Shown: positions 1 through 10,733, counted from the stretch's first letter. The stretch: 64,000 nt of DNA from Thuidium tamariscinum (GCA_947034885.2 OX344752.2:6324001-6388000), one strand, 5' to 3'. Made by a program: numbers and translations. Notes: generated by a model not told the origin, from the letters alone.

Positions 1-144
1 GAAGCCCACTTTGCTGAGCAGAGTTTTCTCAACAAACTATTGAAAAAAATAACCCAGTCCACCAGCTCCTACGGAGACAGCATCACCCAAACCCCAGACA
101 GCCCGCTCAAAGCCTGACATCCTTCCAGTGTGTGAAACAACCAT
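1..144 (-). other. possible 5' end of a divergent gene leaving the window
   Basis: On the minus strand an ATG at 144-142 opens 35 codons, ending at a TAG at 39-37. The same frame then stays open to the window edge. The TAG lies in a pyrimidine-rich context ending in CAATAG, which could instead be a 3' splice site. The segment is less AT-rich than the repeat-filled part of the window and sits upstream of ARL8, so a head-to-head neighbour is conceivable. No family is recognised and the call is weak. Confidence 0.15.
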
Positions 145-544
145 CCGTAAGTCAGTCCAAATGAATTGAGCGAGGCCGAAGCTCAACCCCAGCTCGACCT
201 ACATAACATGCCATCAGTGTCTGAACTGGCTCAGAAAGTTTAACCTAATTGATAATTGACGGAGCTCTCAAGGTGCTCGATCTCAAACCGTTCGCCTCTC
301 ATTTCGCAACTACGTCAGTCGATCTTAACACAATTCAATCACCCATTTTTCAATTGCCCCCGAAACTCAAAAAATCAAACGGCTGCAAGATCCAGCACTT
401 TTCTTCTGCCAAGACCTGCTGCACACTCACCCTTCAAGCAAGTGGCTGCAAATTTCACACCCATTCTGTGCGTAGACCCTGAGTCCACAGCTTTCAAAAA
501 GTAAATGTTTCCTTTTCAGGACTTTCCTGAGACCCTGAACCAGG

Positions 545-1129
545 AGAGGTCTGGGCGGGTATCAGGATTCATTGGCCCAGGCCGGCAAGTTCTATCCGCT
601 GTTCACGCTTTCGCTGCCTCCGAGGTTACTGCTTCGCCGGCCTTGGCTCTTTGTAAGCTTTCGCATCTTTGCACTTGGCGTTCTCTCAGAGCACTTTCAC
701 TTCACGAATTTCTCCGTTGTCGATGCTTTGCGGTACTTGATGAGCACATCAATAGCTCTCTGTTTCTCGGGAAGGGGGTAAATTGTGGATGCGCAACTGG
801 GTCTGTGGGAGGTAAAATAATAATTTGATTTTGGGCGGTGTCCGACGTAGCAGTAGATTTCATAATTTTGAAATCTTGCTATGTGGTGACGCTGCGAGGA
901 TGGGGTTTCCTGCTCTGCATCGTTCTTGCCTTGGGTCTGGTGCAGAATCGGTTCGTGGTTTCCTTGTGGTTGTTTGAACGTGTTTAGGGTTTTTTCTCTG
1001 TGTGGGCGGCGATTCATCATGTGTTTGATGGACGTTGACGCAGTTTTCGCCCGGGATTTGTCGTTCGGGGAAGGATCGATCAGCCTGACTTGAAGAGTAG
1101 CAAAATACTGTTGCAGTAACTCCAAAATG
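545..1129 (+). promoter_or_regulatory. upstream region and 5' leader of ARL8
   Basis: This stretch precedes the ARL8 start codon and is richer in GC than the rest of the window. It contains a CCAAT-like ATTGGCCC near 570. No TATA box is obvious close to the gene, which is common for plant housekeeping genes. The transcription start cannot be placed, and a leader intron cannot be excluded. A long minus-strand open frame crosses the region but shows no recognisable protein. Confidence 0.4.
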
Positions 1130-3167
1130 ATGGGAATGTGGGATGCGTTTCTCAATTGGCTCCGAAGGTATGTGCGCTTTGGCGTTTGATCATGAGCTAA
1201 TGATTTGGGCTTTGTTTTAGGGCTTTGTGAGATCACGGGGTGATAGGCGCGCAACTCTGCATGATCTATAAAAATTGAATGTTTGTGTGGTGTTGATGGG
1301 ATTGTAGTTGCTTTTGAGATTAATTTGTGGCGAGATTGTGGCAGCCTGTTTTTCAAGCAGGAGATGGAGTTGTCGCTGATAGGTTTGCAGAACGCTGGAA
1401 AAACATCGCTTGTCAACGTTGTTGCGGTTCGTTTCTCTCTTAGTGCCAACTTTTTGTTTATCTGCAATTTTCGTGGATTACCATGTTAATTTGCTACTTG
1501 ATTACCATTGAGAACACCCGTAGAATCGATGAACAGCGAGCCAAATTAAAAAAATAATCCGAATTCTGTTTGTGAACAATCTTTATGTTTGCAAAGCATG
1601 TTTGGATGTAGACTCATCTGACAGGGATCCAGTGCTTATCAATGGAATTAATTGCTTTAAAAATGAACCAGTTCTTCAATATTTTAGTGCACCAGATTCT
1701 TTTTTTGCTACTATGGAAAGGGTACAAGCTGTATACTAGAACGTTATAATGTGATCCAGCGCAAGTAGGATTTATAAGGCAACAATTACTGGATAGTTTT
1801 GGTTATTTCTCTCGAAGTTTCATCTCTGAGCTGTCATCTACGGTTGACAGATTGCCCACAATAGTGAGTCACTTGTTCTTGGTTTACTTTTGTACTCATT
1901 GTTGTTATTGCTATTTTTGTATTGCAGACTGGTGGTTACAGTGAAGACATGATCCCCACAGTAAGTGCCTTAATCTTTAATTTGTTTTAATTCTGCTGCA
2001 TGTTTGCCTGAGGACGTCTGATATTAATGACTGTCCCAAGAGAAGGACAGCCGTTTCTGGTCCTATTCACGATTTTGAAGCAAGTTTGGCCAAGTTTTTG
2101 GTCGTTGAGCAATTGTAGTGTTTTCTGTATTTCTACTTACGCTCATCCCTCATGCGCAGGTGGGATTCAATATGCGTAAGGTGTCAAAAGGCAATGTGAC
2201 TATCAAATTGTGGGATTTGGGTGGTCAACCACGTTTTCGTAGCATGTGGGAGCGGTATTGCCGTGGGGTGTCGGCCATTGTGTAAGTCTGGGTGTTTCTC
2301 CATCTTCTAAACCAATTGGGGTAGTGGCAAGTTTCCTTCTTGTATCTTGTTTTCTGTTACCAATCTCTATTACCAAATTTCAAATTTTTTGGAATTTTAG
2401 TGAATCTCATGTCTTCTTCATGCCAGAAGCTCGAGGAGCAGCAGAATGAAAGTGCTGACAGTTCTGTTTCATTGGTTTGCATGGCAGCTACGTGGTTGAT
2501 GCTGCAGACAGAGACAACATTGCGATATCTAAGAATGAGTTGCACGATTTGCTGAATAAGCCTTCTCTCCATGGTATTCCTCTGCTTGTGCTGGGTAACA
2601 AAATCGACAAGCCGGAAGCTATCTCAAAGCAGGCGCTTATCGATCAGATGTACGTTTCTTTGTCTCCCCAGATCATTCGAATTATATGAAGCCTTGTAAA
2701 AGATCAAATAGGAGCATTGCTATTTAGATCACCCAAAGGTTCAGTCGCTTTTAGATATTTTAGAGTTTCTGCTAAGTTCTTAACCCCTAAATTAACCAAG
2801 TTACATATAGATATTCCACTTCGAAAGCTAGTATTATCCGATTGTAGATTATTTTAATTCGTGTTTCTATCATTCAATAATGTAGGTACGTTTTGTTACC
2901 TTGCTTAATAAACTATTTCAGCTTCTTCAGTCATGGAAGCGGACATTTCCTTCTCTTCGGGCACTGAGGGGTCAAAGCGCTTCAACTTTCCTCTGCTTAA
3001 TTTTAGTGTTGAGAATCTTAACCTTTTCCCGATTGTGCTAATACAGGGGCCTACAAGGTTTGAGCGACAGAGAGGTGGCATGCTACACCATTTCGTGCAA
3101 AAACTCCACCAACATTGACATGGTCATTGACTGGCTGGTGAAGCATTCCAAGACTGCCAAGGGTTGA
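1130..3167 (+). CDS. ARL8: ADP-ribosylation factor-like GTPase 8 (ARL8), six exons
   Basis: Exons are 1130-1167, 1345-1426, 1928-1960, 2160-2281, 2488-2649 and 3047-3167. Every intron is GT-AG, and the exons join in frame to 185 residues plus TGA; plant ARL8 proteins are about 184. Visible motifs are the N-terminal helix [13 protein letters not shown]-loop GLQNAGKT (26-33), switch I threonine in IPTVGFN (T51), WDLGGQ (69-74), NKID (129-132) and SCK (162-164). All GTP-binding motifs are intact. ARL8 is a small GTPase of late endosome/lysosome or vacuole membranes in eukaryotes, and in plants it is also known as a host factor of tobamovirus replication. A second in-frame ATG lies one codon upstream at 1127. 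I chose 1130 because it gives the usual MGxW start. Intron 2 begins with the weaker donor GTTCGT. Introns interrupt the codons for S13, V92 and M146. Confidence 0.95.
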
Positions 3168-3600
3168 TTGGAATTGCATCAATTTGGGTGATCACTGCCT
3201 TCCAGTAGTTGTTTGTAGCCACAAAGCCGTTAGTGTGTCATAGGTCCTTCACAAGGTTGTAACTGAATTGTGATTAGGTTGTTATCGCTAATGGAAAGGA
3301 GGTTTCAGAGAAAGGTAATTTTATGCTCCCTTGTTTTTTGTAGAGCTACGAGGAAATCACCTGGCAAGGTTAGGCAAGTGTAGTTGTTCAGATTCTTTTG
3401 TCCGGTCAGTGATGGCCTTGTGTATACAATTTCTCGTCCATAAAAGAAGCCTTGTTTGTAACTTGGGTATGGTTTGGCAGTTGTCACACAGTTGTTGACG
3501 TTTCTAGTATTACCCCAAACTCTTTGTTTTTGCAAAAAATATTGTGTACGACTTTAGTTCTTCCCTAAACTCCTCTTTAGATCACCCTTGAGTAGAAATC
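3168..3600 (+). other. 3' flank of ARL8
   Basis: This stretch follows the ARL8 stop codon and presumably contains the 3' UTR. It is T-rich and has no canonical AATAAA close to the stop, so the polyadenylation site cannot be fixed. No other gene is seen in it. Confidence 0.4.
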
Positions 3601-3614
3601 GAGAAATCCGAATC

Positions 3615-3622
3615 TATATAAA
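3615..3622 (+). promoter_or_regulatory. TATA box upstream of the tRNA gene
   Basis: TATATAAA stands 113 bases before the tRNA. Plant tRNA genes often carry an upstream TATA-like motif, but normally within about 35 bases. This one may therefore serve a longer precursor or a separate small RNA. Confidence 0.35.
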
Positions 3623-3656
3623 TGAAGTAGAGCGCTTGATTCTCTCAACTTCTAGT

Positions 3657-3700
3657 CCACGTCGACTTACTGGGGCTCCAGGCCGGAGGAGCCTACGTGG
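3657..3700 (+). other. GC-rich hairpin between TATA box and tRNA-Ile
   Basis: CCACGT (3657-3662) pairs with ACGTGG (3695-3700), and GGCTCC (3674-3679) pairs with GGAGCC (3688-3693) inside it. The outer and inner stems are joined by a very uneven internal loop of 11 and 1 bases. This could be part of a tRNA leader or a separate structured RNA. No known RNA family is recognised. Confidence 0.3.
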
Positions 3701-3734
3701 CTGAAGGGTACTGTCCAATAGAGAGGTGACGCCT

Positions 3735-3808
3735 GGCCTATTAGCTCAGCTGGTTAGAGCGTCGTGCTAATAACGCGAAGGTCACAGGTTCGAGACCTGT
3801 ATAGGCCA
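3735..3808 (+). tRNA. tRNA-Ile (anticodon AAT, read as IAU)
   Basis: This is a complete 74-base cloverleaf without intron. The acceptor stem GGCCTAT pairs with ATAGGCC, followed by discriminator A3808. The D-arm box A reads TTAGCTCAGCTGGTTAGAGC. The anticodon stem TCGTG/CGCGA carries the loop CTAATAA, so the anticodon is AAT. The T-arm ACAGG-TTCGAGA-CCTGT holds box B. CCA is not encoded, as is usual for a eukaryotic nuclear tRNA. The sequence closely resembles plant nuclear tRNA-Ile. Confidence 0.97.
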
Positions 3809-3817
3809 CTCTATACA

Positions 3818-3822
3818 TTTTT
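3818..3822 (+). terminator. Pol III terminator of tRNA-Ile
   Basis: A run of five T residues begins ten bases after the tRNA 3' end, in a position typical for RNA polymerase III termination. Confidence 0.75.
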
Positions 3823-4112
3823 GCATTTATTGCCATGTTCCTTCCCAGTTTTGTCTGTAAATTTTGGTACATACAAAAATATTCCATGAAATGAGGAATT
3901 TCTGTTTAATTGATTTTTTTCAGTAACTTTGATGATTTTTTGAGCAAGAAGAATTGTGAAACTTCAGATTTGAGGACAAGTTCATGACACATTTATTTGA
4001 CATGCCCTTGCCTTGTGCAGAAGGAATGATGCCCACCTCGTCTTCTCTTTCACCTTGGCACATGATCTGTACTGCCCTTACGTGTGCCGCTATTTATTAT
4101 GAGTGGTATACA

Positions 4113-4262
4113 TTTCTTTTCTTTTCTTTTTGAACAATTGGGGAAACCCCATTGCATTAAAAAAAACAGTACACATCAAAACAACAAGCCCGTAGACTGG
4201 ACAATGAAGACATAAGAGCAAAAAATGGAAAAAACCAAAACAAAGAAAAAACTATATAAGTG
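4113..4262 (-). repeat. 5'-truncated LINE/SINE-type 3' tail
   Basis: On the plus strand a T-rich run (4113-4131) is followed by a short imperfect palindrome around GGGGAAACCCCATTGCATT and then by GACTGGACAATGAAGACATA. The same order recurs at 20913-21070 and, in related form, at 37235-37330 and 49365-49435. Read on the minus strand this is an element end ending in an A-rich tail, as left by truncated LINE insertions. Confidence 0.5.
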
Positions 4263-4289
4263 AGCACCAATGATCTCAGAACTAGTTTA

Positions 4290-4640
4290 TAGAATTTAGT
4301 GTAATATGTTACCTAGTTTAGAGGATTTAGTGCAATTTGCTACCTTCAAGATAAATAAGCATCAACTTCGGCTATCTTGAGAGAAAGTGGCATTAAAAAA
4401 ATTAGAAAAGAAAGGATTTTGCAAGTTGTAAAGGATAATGGGGAGTATTAATACCTATAATTAACTATAGAGATGCTAATTCCAATGTAGAGTAAGTACA
4501 AATTCGCTAGCAAATTCTATTGGTTGTTGAAATCTTAACTAAAATTTAATTTTTTCAAGGATTTTTTCCTATAGAGATTTAGCTACTAAAAATTTTTAGT
4601 AGCAATGGAGCGAAATTTAGCCAATTTTGTGAACATTGGT
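4290..4640 (+). repeat. dispersed repeat R1, copy 1
   Basis: This stretch shares a collinear series of blocks with 63025-63440, including GCTACCTT, GCATCA, GGCTA.CTTGAGAG, the AAGGAT.ATTG.GAGTATT block and CAAATTCTATTG. Copy 1 lacks the small inverted-repeat element found in the second copy and so represents the empty site. Confidence 0.5.
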
Positions 4641-4799
4641 GAGCATAGAGGAAGACCAGTGGAGTGGTATGCATTTCAAACCAGCAGATATAATCTAACT
4701 TATTACTAGTGTGCCCTATGCCGTTGCCACAGACAAAATTAAAGTAAAAGTAATTTCTTAATTTTTTAATCCATTAAAACTTTGAAATTCAATAACTTT

Positions 4800-4970
4800 C
4801 TCATCGGAAGTCGGAACGCCACAAAACCAAGCCCATGCCCTCCTCTCGCCAAGAGCTTTCCAATAGTGCACATGATTGGGAGATGCATGGGTCGGGAGAT
4901 CTCAATGTGACAAACAAACAAACAAAATAAAACAAACCACTTGTCTTAAGGTACAGATCATCACATATTA
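4800..4970 (+). repeat. dispersed repeat with AAACAAACAAAC core, copy 1
   Basis: The order of blocks GCCACAAAA, AAGAGCTTTC, GAGATCTCAATGTGAC, a CAAA-rich stretch and CTTAAGGTA.AGAT recurs at 14930-15090. In weaker form it recurs at 28170-28350. The origin of the repeat is unclear and there is no coding potential. Confidence 0.45.
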
Positions 4971-5049
4971 GTCAAATAGTCGTACAATTTAGATTTATCA
5001 CCAGAATTAGAGTGAGTAAGATAGTACTCAAAATTTCCATTCCAATCGC

Positions 5050-6071
5050 AAAGAGTAAGAAAATTCAAAACTGTTATTTTTAGACATCTAAGTGTAGGAT
5101 CTTACCCTATATTATCATGAAAATGTGATGAATAAATTTAGATTTTTGACCATACAAATTGCAAGATATCTATGTTTGAAGTAAAGAAAACAAGTTTTTT
5201 AGCACATTGCAAGAATAAATCTTTAGATTTTAAACTTTCTCAACTCATATTTTTTGCACTACAAAGTTTTGGGTTTTTAATTTTTTAGTGGGAAATGTAG
5301 TTGGGAATCTAGGAGAAAGAAATGAATTCACAAAAAACTCAATTTTCATTCTTAGAAAAATTATTAAGTACAAGAAGGTATGAAAACAAAAGGAAAATCT
5401 AAATTATTATTATCATAGTAACTCCCAAAACTGAGTAAAAATTTGAAATGTTTTCATTCAAACAACTACACCATGAGCATCAATGAAAAAGGTCAAAAAG
5501 TATATAAATATAAAACTATAGTATACAACATACTCCACATTATTATATAAGTTTGAAGAAAACATTAGTTGTGATTTGAAAGAAAATTAATTTTAAAGTT
5601 AGTCATATCTAAGAACTCAATTTTGTTGACTATGAATTGGAAATACTTTATTTTTTGGCCAGTTGTCATTTCCTCAAGTAGACAGGTAGGCAGTATATAG
5701 TCTTTGAAAACCATACCTACCTACAAACTAAAATTTCTCATAACTTTCATCTCATTAATTGAAATGTAATGATTCAAAGCTTCCCACTTGTATATAAATC
5801 TAAGGATTGAATTTCAAATTTTTATTTTTTTTCAAAGGGATTTTTTAAGAAATTCTCTAAACTACCCAATCTACCCACCATCAAATGAAAATTACATATC
5901 ATGAAATAGCTTTTTGACCATGTAGTCAAAAGTTATAAAAATTGTTGGGCGTTAAAACTATTCTTTAGGCACACATTATGTGAAAATTTCAAAGAAAAAA
6001 AAATTGCATCCATAGTGAGCTACTCCATATCACTATGTTGTCAAAAAAAATGCAACTTGATCATTTAGGGG
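5050..6071 (+). mobile_element. TTAA-family element, degraded copy
   Basis: The right end CATTTAGGGG lies directly before TTAA (6072-6075). The right half matches the intact copy at 18023-18966: the blocks on poor Na-like AT spacer, AAAATTGTTGGGC.TTAAA and GAGCTACTCCATATC occur in the same order. The left end is not recognisable and about 5210-5480 looks inserted or replaced. There is no transposase. Confidence 0.55.
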
Positions 6072-6075
6072 TTAA

Positions 6076-6549
6076 TTAAAAATAGAAAAATTTTAATAAA
6101 TTTTTTTTAATCCATTTGTAATAACTTTATAAGATTGTCATTTACCAAAAGAACTACCAAAATAATATTTTACATGTTTTGAAATGCATGATGAATGAAG
6201 TTCATTTTATAGACTTCCACACCATATAAAATTAATTATTTTTAGAATTCCTTTGAACAATTGCTACAAGTCTACTAAAAGACAATCTCCTCTAAATTTC
6301 AACTCCAAATTCATTTATTTGAGTACTACTTTGCTCAAAAAATTCCAAAATTGAGTATTGTGATATAGAATCAAGGTATATTTTTAAATAGTAAAATCTT
6401 TTAAATTTAAATTTTTAGGAGGTTCATAATAGTCAAAAGTTCCTTGTTTACAGATCTTGAATCATTTGGAGCAAGAACACAAAAGTCATGGCATTTGACA
6501 AATCAAGGTTGTCTATTCTTGCATGACTATGAGTTTTACATTGTGATGT
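6076..6549. other. AT-rich interval without recognised feature
   Basis: Nothing beyond AT-rich, presumably decayed repeat sequence is seen here. Positions 6546-6549 form the left ATGT target-site duplication of the following element. Confidence 0.4.
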
Positions 6550-7286
6550 GGGTCATTGCAAGAAAGACCTACCAAAAAGAGTAGTAGTTTACACAATACT
6601 CATTTTTTTTCTTTAAAAGTATTGTATAATTAGTAAATCAATTTTTCATAAAAGCGAAAAATACATTGATGTATATACCTTTAAGAAGAAGATATCTTAA
6701 GAAGGAAAAGCATAGAAAAATTTTCTAAGTAGGAGAACTAGAAAAGTTCAGAATTTCATGAAAATTGTGACTTTCACTATAGTTTTACATTCTAATTTGT
6801 AAAAAATAGGGAAAGCAATTTTTCTTAAAACAAAAAATTTTCCATTTAGTAAGATTTCATGGTGAAGAGATTTCACCAAAATAATGATCTCATAACCATT
6901 TTGATTGTTCAAAAGTGTGCTCGCAAGGGAGGTTTGTTAGCACACATGTAGAGGAAAGAGAATAATGATTTTTAAAATTTTCTACAATAGAAACATGTAT
7001 GCCTAGTGTTGAAATAGACCCTAAAAATCTGAGCTCTAAATCATTAATTTTAAATACTCCAGAGTACTAAAAAACCCTAAACGGCCAAGTGTGACAAATT
7101 AGCTAAATTTAAATTTAAATATAAAATGATTTTGAAATTTTTTGAAAAATAAATGTTTTGATAACTATCAAGTTAGACATCTCCAATAAAAGTTCAAAGA
7201 GTTAATGCTTCAAAAGTTCTAGCACATGACAACCCTATCATTCAAAGTGTGACGCCAAATAGTGCATGTGTTTCTTGCACTCACCC
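6550..7286 (+). mobile_element. family E MITE-like element, copy E3 (4-bp TSD ATGT)
   Basis: The left end GGGTCATTGCAAGAAAG and the right end, read inverted as GGGTGAGTGCAAGAAAC, form terminal inverted repeats. The element is flanked on both sides by ATGT (6546-6549 and 7287-7290). It is 737 bp and internally matches copy E1 at 59646-60384 in the same orientation, for example around GATTTCACCAAAATAATGAT and GAGCTCTA.ATCATTAA. It carries no coding capacity and so is non-autonomous. Confidence 0.85.
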
Positions 7287-7290
7287 ATGT

Positions 7291-8270
7291 CATGCCACAT
7301 CATGCCACATCACAACACGTCATTATTCATTACTTTACCAAAATTTAACTACAACAAAGAGATATCAAATTTTTTTTATATTGTTTATTTATGTTGAAAT
7401 CAAACCTTTATAGAGGGAATTGTGAAACTTTTTGGAAATACTCCTTAAAAGAAAGATGTGAGTATAGATGTTTCCTACATACCTCTACAATTAAATATAA
7501 AAAATTCATCTCCAATTCTTTTCAATAAATTATCACGCTATAAATCTATGGACAAAAAATTGACTTAATTTATCAAAAATGGAGTTTTGTATTCTTGAGG
7601 GGAATTGTGTAAGATACAAACATCGATTGAACTAGGGAAATAGGAAATTTCTAATTCTATTTTATACAATGCTAAAAAAATGGACCAATCCAAATTGTAG
7701 CCGTCAACCTTTATTGGAGGGTATTCTACATCAAAAAGTTGATTTCAAGCATAGGCATTGCAAATTACAAACGAAAAGTGATCCTCTACAAGTTGCTAGC
7801 ACAATTTACCCATGTCATCTCACATGTCATGCCAAAATTGATGAACCTCTAACGTCAATTTTGTTAAAGTGCCACAATTCCCAAATGTGTGACGTATATG
7901 TTTGTAAAGGTACAACCTAAAGATTTTGCGTGGATTTATGTTTTCATTAGTTCAAAAGGTGACAAAAAAATCGAATGTAGCGAACTCAACGAAATTGACA
8001 TCCTCTTCGATTCTGAGCATAGATACACTACATTGAACAGTGAAATTAGGTTTCCCGACACTAATTTCTTGACATTTGACACTACATAAATATTTACCAT
8101 TACTTTACAAGAACAAGAATGCACTTACGCTTGAATTGGGTATTGTTGCAATTGGGACTCATGGAAGTGAACCTCCATGTGGAAGATACAAATGAAAATA
8201 TCTGTTGAAGTACTTGTTGCCCTCCATTGCTAGTAAAGTTCCTTTCTAAGGGTAAGGAACTTTAAGGCAA
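7291..8270. other. AT-rich interval; short CATGTCATGCCACAT direct repeats
   Basis: Variants of CATGTCATGCCACAT occur twice in tandem at 7287-7315 and again near 7812-7835, each after TTGC or TTTACCC, suggesting a small local duplication. Open frames at 7669-7920 and 7889-8089 show no recognisable protein, and I do not call a gene. Confidence 0.35.
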
Positions 8271-8866
8271 CCGTGTAATCTGCGATTCTTGCTAACTCAG
8301 CCAGAGCAATAAAATGAATCATACGTTTGCAAATCTCTGGTGCAATTCAGCTAGAATGCAATTCACGGCGCCACCAACTGATCGAACTTGGCGCATCCTG
8401 CTCGCCGACGCCGCGTCGATTCCATCGCCTGCGCTGCAGGTCGTCTTCCCCGATCTGGCGATTTGGCAAATCGATTCAAACCCTCCGCCTGGACATCAGA
8501 ATCAAAACTAATTCTGTATCGCACTGTAGCCAACTGAGGCTACTAATTATAGAAGTGAAATCAGTCAAAATCAGCTCATAGAAATGCCTGAAGATGAAGG
8601 TATTGGCATGGCCAGCACCGGAGAAACCAAATCCAAGAAGTTCAGAGAATCAATTCCAGAGAGCAACGAGATCGAGTCCGCAATTCCGCAATACAATTGG
8701 GTTTGTGTGAACTCTTGGGATTCCTCATGCAAACGTATAAAAATGGCGTTAGCTGCCTCTGAGGGCAACTTTATTACAGTAGTAGTGTACATGATTCACG
8801 TACAGGCAACAATTGTCATCCAAGCTCAGTACCCAGCTTGTAGGGTGCACTATTTCCAACCTTAGG
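8271..8866 (+). other. unclassified GC-richer segment with a 93-codon open frame
   Basis: From about 8340 to 8510 base composition rises sharply above its surroundings. An open frame at 8584-8865 encodes 93 residues with an acidic/basic N-terminal part and a C-terminal part beginning YNWVCVNSWDSSCKRIK. I recognise no family. It may be an exon of an unrecognised gene, a gene relic or a chance frame, and there is no clear splice or promoter context. Confidence 0.2.
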
Positions 8867-9110
8867 CTGGAGTTCAAGCTTGGAATGTGTGTTTTTTGTC
8901 CTATTCAAGGCTATGACATGTCTTGAGCAAGAAAGTAGCGAGCAAGAAAGTAGGAAGGAGTGAGCTGGAAAAGTAATTTTTGAATGATTGGAATTGGAAG
9001 ACTCTAGATATTGGCTATCAATTGGTGAAGAGTATTTTTGACTCCCAAAATTTGGAGTAATTCAATTTTGGGAAAAAGATTCTGAAAAAATTGCTATCCC
9101 CCCTACTTCC
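8850..9110 (+). repeat. partial copy of TA-flanked family B
   Basis: Blocks such as TTGGAATG.GTGTTTT, GGAAG.AGTGA and ATTGGCTAT occur in the same order as in the complete B copy at 39166-39574. Neither end is intact. The copy lies immediately downstream of the ERF gene. Confidence 0.45.
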
Positions 9111-9267
9111 TATCTTCCTACTGGGGAAATTTTCCACCACCTCATCTGCTCGCGATCTGCTCCAAAATTGCTTGAATCGGTTACTGGTGCCTCCACCTGA
9201 ACAAGTGGAGCTTCAGTAATGTGTGTACACGGATTGATGCTAACCTTGAGATCGATGAGCCGGGCGA

Positions 9268-10590
9268 TTAGCCTGAGTAATAAGCTTGCAGCAGCGGCGG
9301 CAGCACGTTGAACTCACCGCCAACGCGCGCTTGCTTCCACTGCGGCAGTACTCTGGCTCTTCCCGTCTTGCACGCTACCGACTCTCGCATTTTGAACCGA
9401 TCGTCTGCCAGTCTCTTGCACCCTGACATCAGAATCTGTTTCGCGATGTAGCTGTGCGTGTCCACTTTCGACGTGAACTGCCTGCTCCGCACCCCTAACA
9501 TCCGCGAAGGACGAACCTGGGGCGCTGGTGCTGTAGGTGGTGTGCGAGGTTGCGGTGGAGATGCTGCTGGAGAGGGTGTTGGCGGTGGCGCTGATTGTGA
9601 GAGCTTGTAGTTGGAAGAGCCGCGGCTGGTGACGGAGGTTTTGGGTGCGGGAGGGAGCGACTGCGGATCCGTGAACGCCTTGGCGGCGCGCAAGGGGAAA
9701 TTGAGAAGTGCCCGGGAGCCTCGGAGGCGAAGTGCCGCGATGTCGTATGCCGTGGCGGCCTCCTCGGCGGTGTCGAACGTTCCCAACCACACGCGCGCGC
9801 CTTGCTTCCCTGGGTCGCGGATCTCCGCCGCGAATTTGCCCCAGGGACGTTGCCGCACGCCGCGGAAATGAGGCGCCGGCGGGGAGGGGTATGAGCAGGG
9901 CACGGATTGCGCAGTCGAAACTTCCACCTCCACATCGTCCCCCGACAGTGCTCGCGGGTATTGCAGCATCCCGTCGTCGTCGGGAGACGACATTTTCTCC
10001 TCGTGGAATACGCCTGACAAGTCTTCATCGAAGTACTGGGAGTGATGACGGTCCGTCATGTACAAAATCGAATTGTCCTCCGTATTCGAGCATTCAAGCT
10101 CAATTGCAGACTCCTTCTCAACCTCCAAGTTCTCCACCCTCCCGTCAAGCGCCTTTGCCATCTCCGCGCTCGTTGGGGTTCCGTGACTCCTATCAGTTGC
10201 AAAATTCATCCCAACCTCCACGTTTCCCGTCACGACGCTGCCAGCTTCGAACTCGTCATTCATGGCCACGGCGTCGCTCAACTGCTCCAAACTGAACCCA
10301 AATTGCGCAACATCGGATTCTTCTGCGTGAATATCACGTGGAAACGCCTTCACGTGGCACTCGTGCTGATCGTGGAACAAGTATTGGTTCAAGCTTTCGA
10401 GCGCTAGCTGGCTTCGCGATCGCAGTGCGTCCTCCCCGCAGTCACGCATGAGCGCCCAGAAATTCGTACTTGCTAGATCCCACGTCTCCAGGTCCAAACT
10501 CGCAGGCTCTCTCAAAATGTCCGAATCCACCATGATGTCCGAGCCCACGCTGCAGTTCGCCTTCCTCTCCACGACCTCTAAATTACACAT
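9268..10590 (-). CDS. AP2/ERF transcription factor, ERF group IX-like
   Basis: This is a single uninterrupted 440-codon frame. Residues 241-300 form one complete AP2/ERF DNA-binding domain with [35 protein letters not shown] and [11 protein letters not shown]. The ERF-type A254 and D259 (positions 14 and 19 of the domain) are present, not the V/E of DREBs, so binding to GCC-box DNA is expected. [10 protein letters not shown] with NFPLR resembles group IX ERFs such as AtERF1/2, which act in ethylene, jasmonate and stress signalling. The N-terminal half is acidic, especially 186-224, and could activate transcription. Residues 312-362 are rich in Ser, Pro and Thr. The C-terminal 60 residues are not recognised. 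The protein is longer than many ERFs. The start at M1 is favoured because it is the first ATG of the frame; M20 is an alternative. The gene is GC-rich compared with its surroundings. Confidence 0.93.
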   Translation of the reverse strand: MCNLEVVERKANCSVGSDIMVDSDILREPASLDLETWDLASTNFWALMRDCGEDALRSRSQLALESLNQYLFHDQHECHVKAFPRDIHAEESDVAQFGFSLEQLSDAVAMNDEFEAGSVVTGNVEVGMNFATDRSHGTPTSAEMAKALDGRVENLEVEKESAIELECSNTEDNSILYMTDRHHSQYFDEDLSGVFHEEKMSSPDDDGMLQYPRALSGDDVEVEVSTAQSVPCSYPSPPAPHFRGVRQRPWGKFAAEIRDPGKQGARVWLGTFDTAEEAATAYDIAALRLRGSRALLNFPLRAAKAFTDPQSLPPAPKTSVTSRGSSNYKLSQSAPPPTPSPAASPPQPRTPPTAPAPQVRPSRMLGVRSRQFTSKVDTHSYIAKQILMSGCKRLADDRFKMRESVACKTGRARVLPQWKQARVGGEFNVLPPLLQAYYSG

Positions 10591-10724
10591 CCTCTATATG
10601 TGTGCTTCACTGATATCACGCGCAAATGCGCTCACCGAATAAGTGTGGAATTGAAGCTCCCGGCCCCTCCCTTACATGCACGAAATCAATCGCAATTAAT
10701 TATGCGGTGTTCGTACTAGCTAAG

Positions 10725-10733
10725 CATATATCC
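10725..10733 (-). promoter_or_regulatory. TATA-like motif upstream of the ERF gene
   Basis: On the minus strand GGATATATG lies about 135 bases before the ERF start codon, a plausible distance for a TATA box. No other promoter element is recognised with confidence. Confidence 0.3.

Noticed and set aside
1427..1432. Intron 2 donor GTTCGT as a sign of a wrong exon border
   Set aside because: The border keeps the ARL8 reading frame and joins to TGGYSED exactly as in the family; GTTCGT is weak but acceptable.
697..1467. 256-codon open frame on the minus strand
   Set aside because: It lies antisense to the leader and first two exons of ARL8, has no recognisable domain and is explained as a chance frame in a GC-richer region.
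9314..10407. Several long frames on both strands across the ERF gene (158, 177, 195 and 121 codons)
   Set aside because: They are shadows of the GC-rich ERF coding sequence in other frames. Only the 440-codon frame has a domain and ordinary composition.
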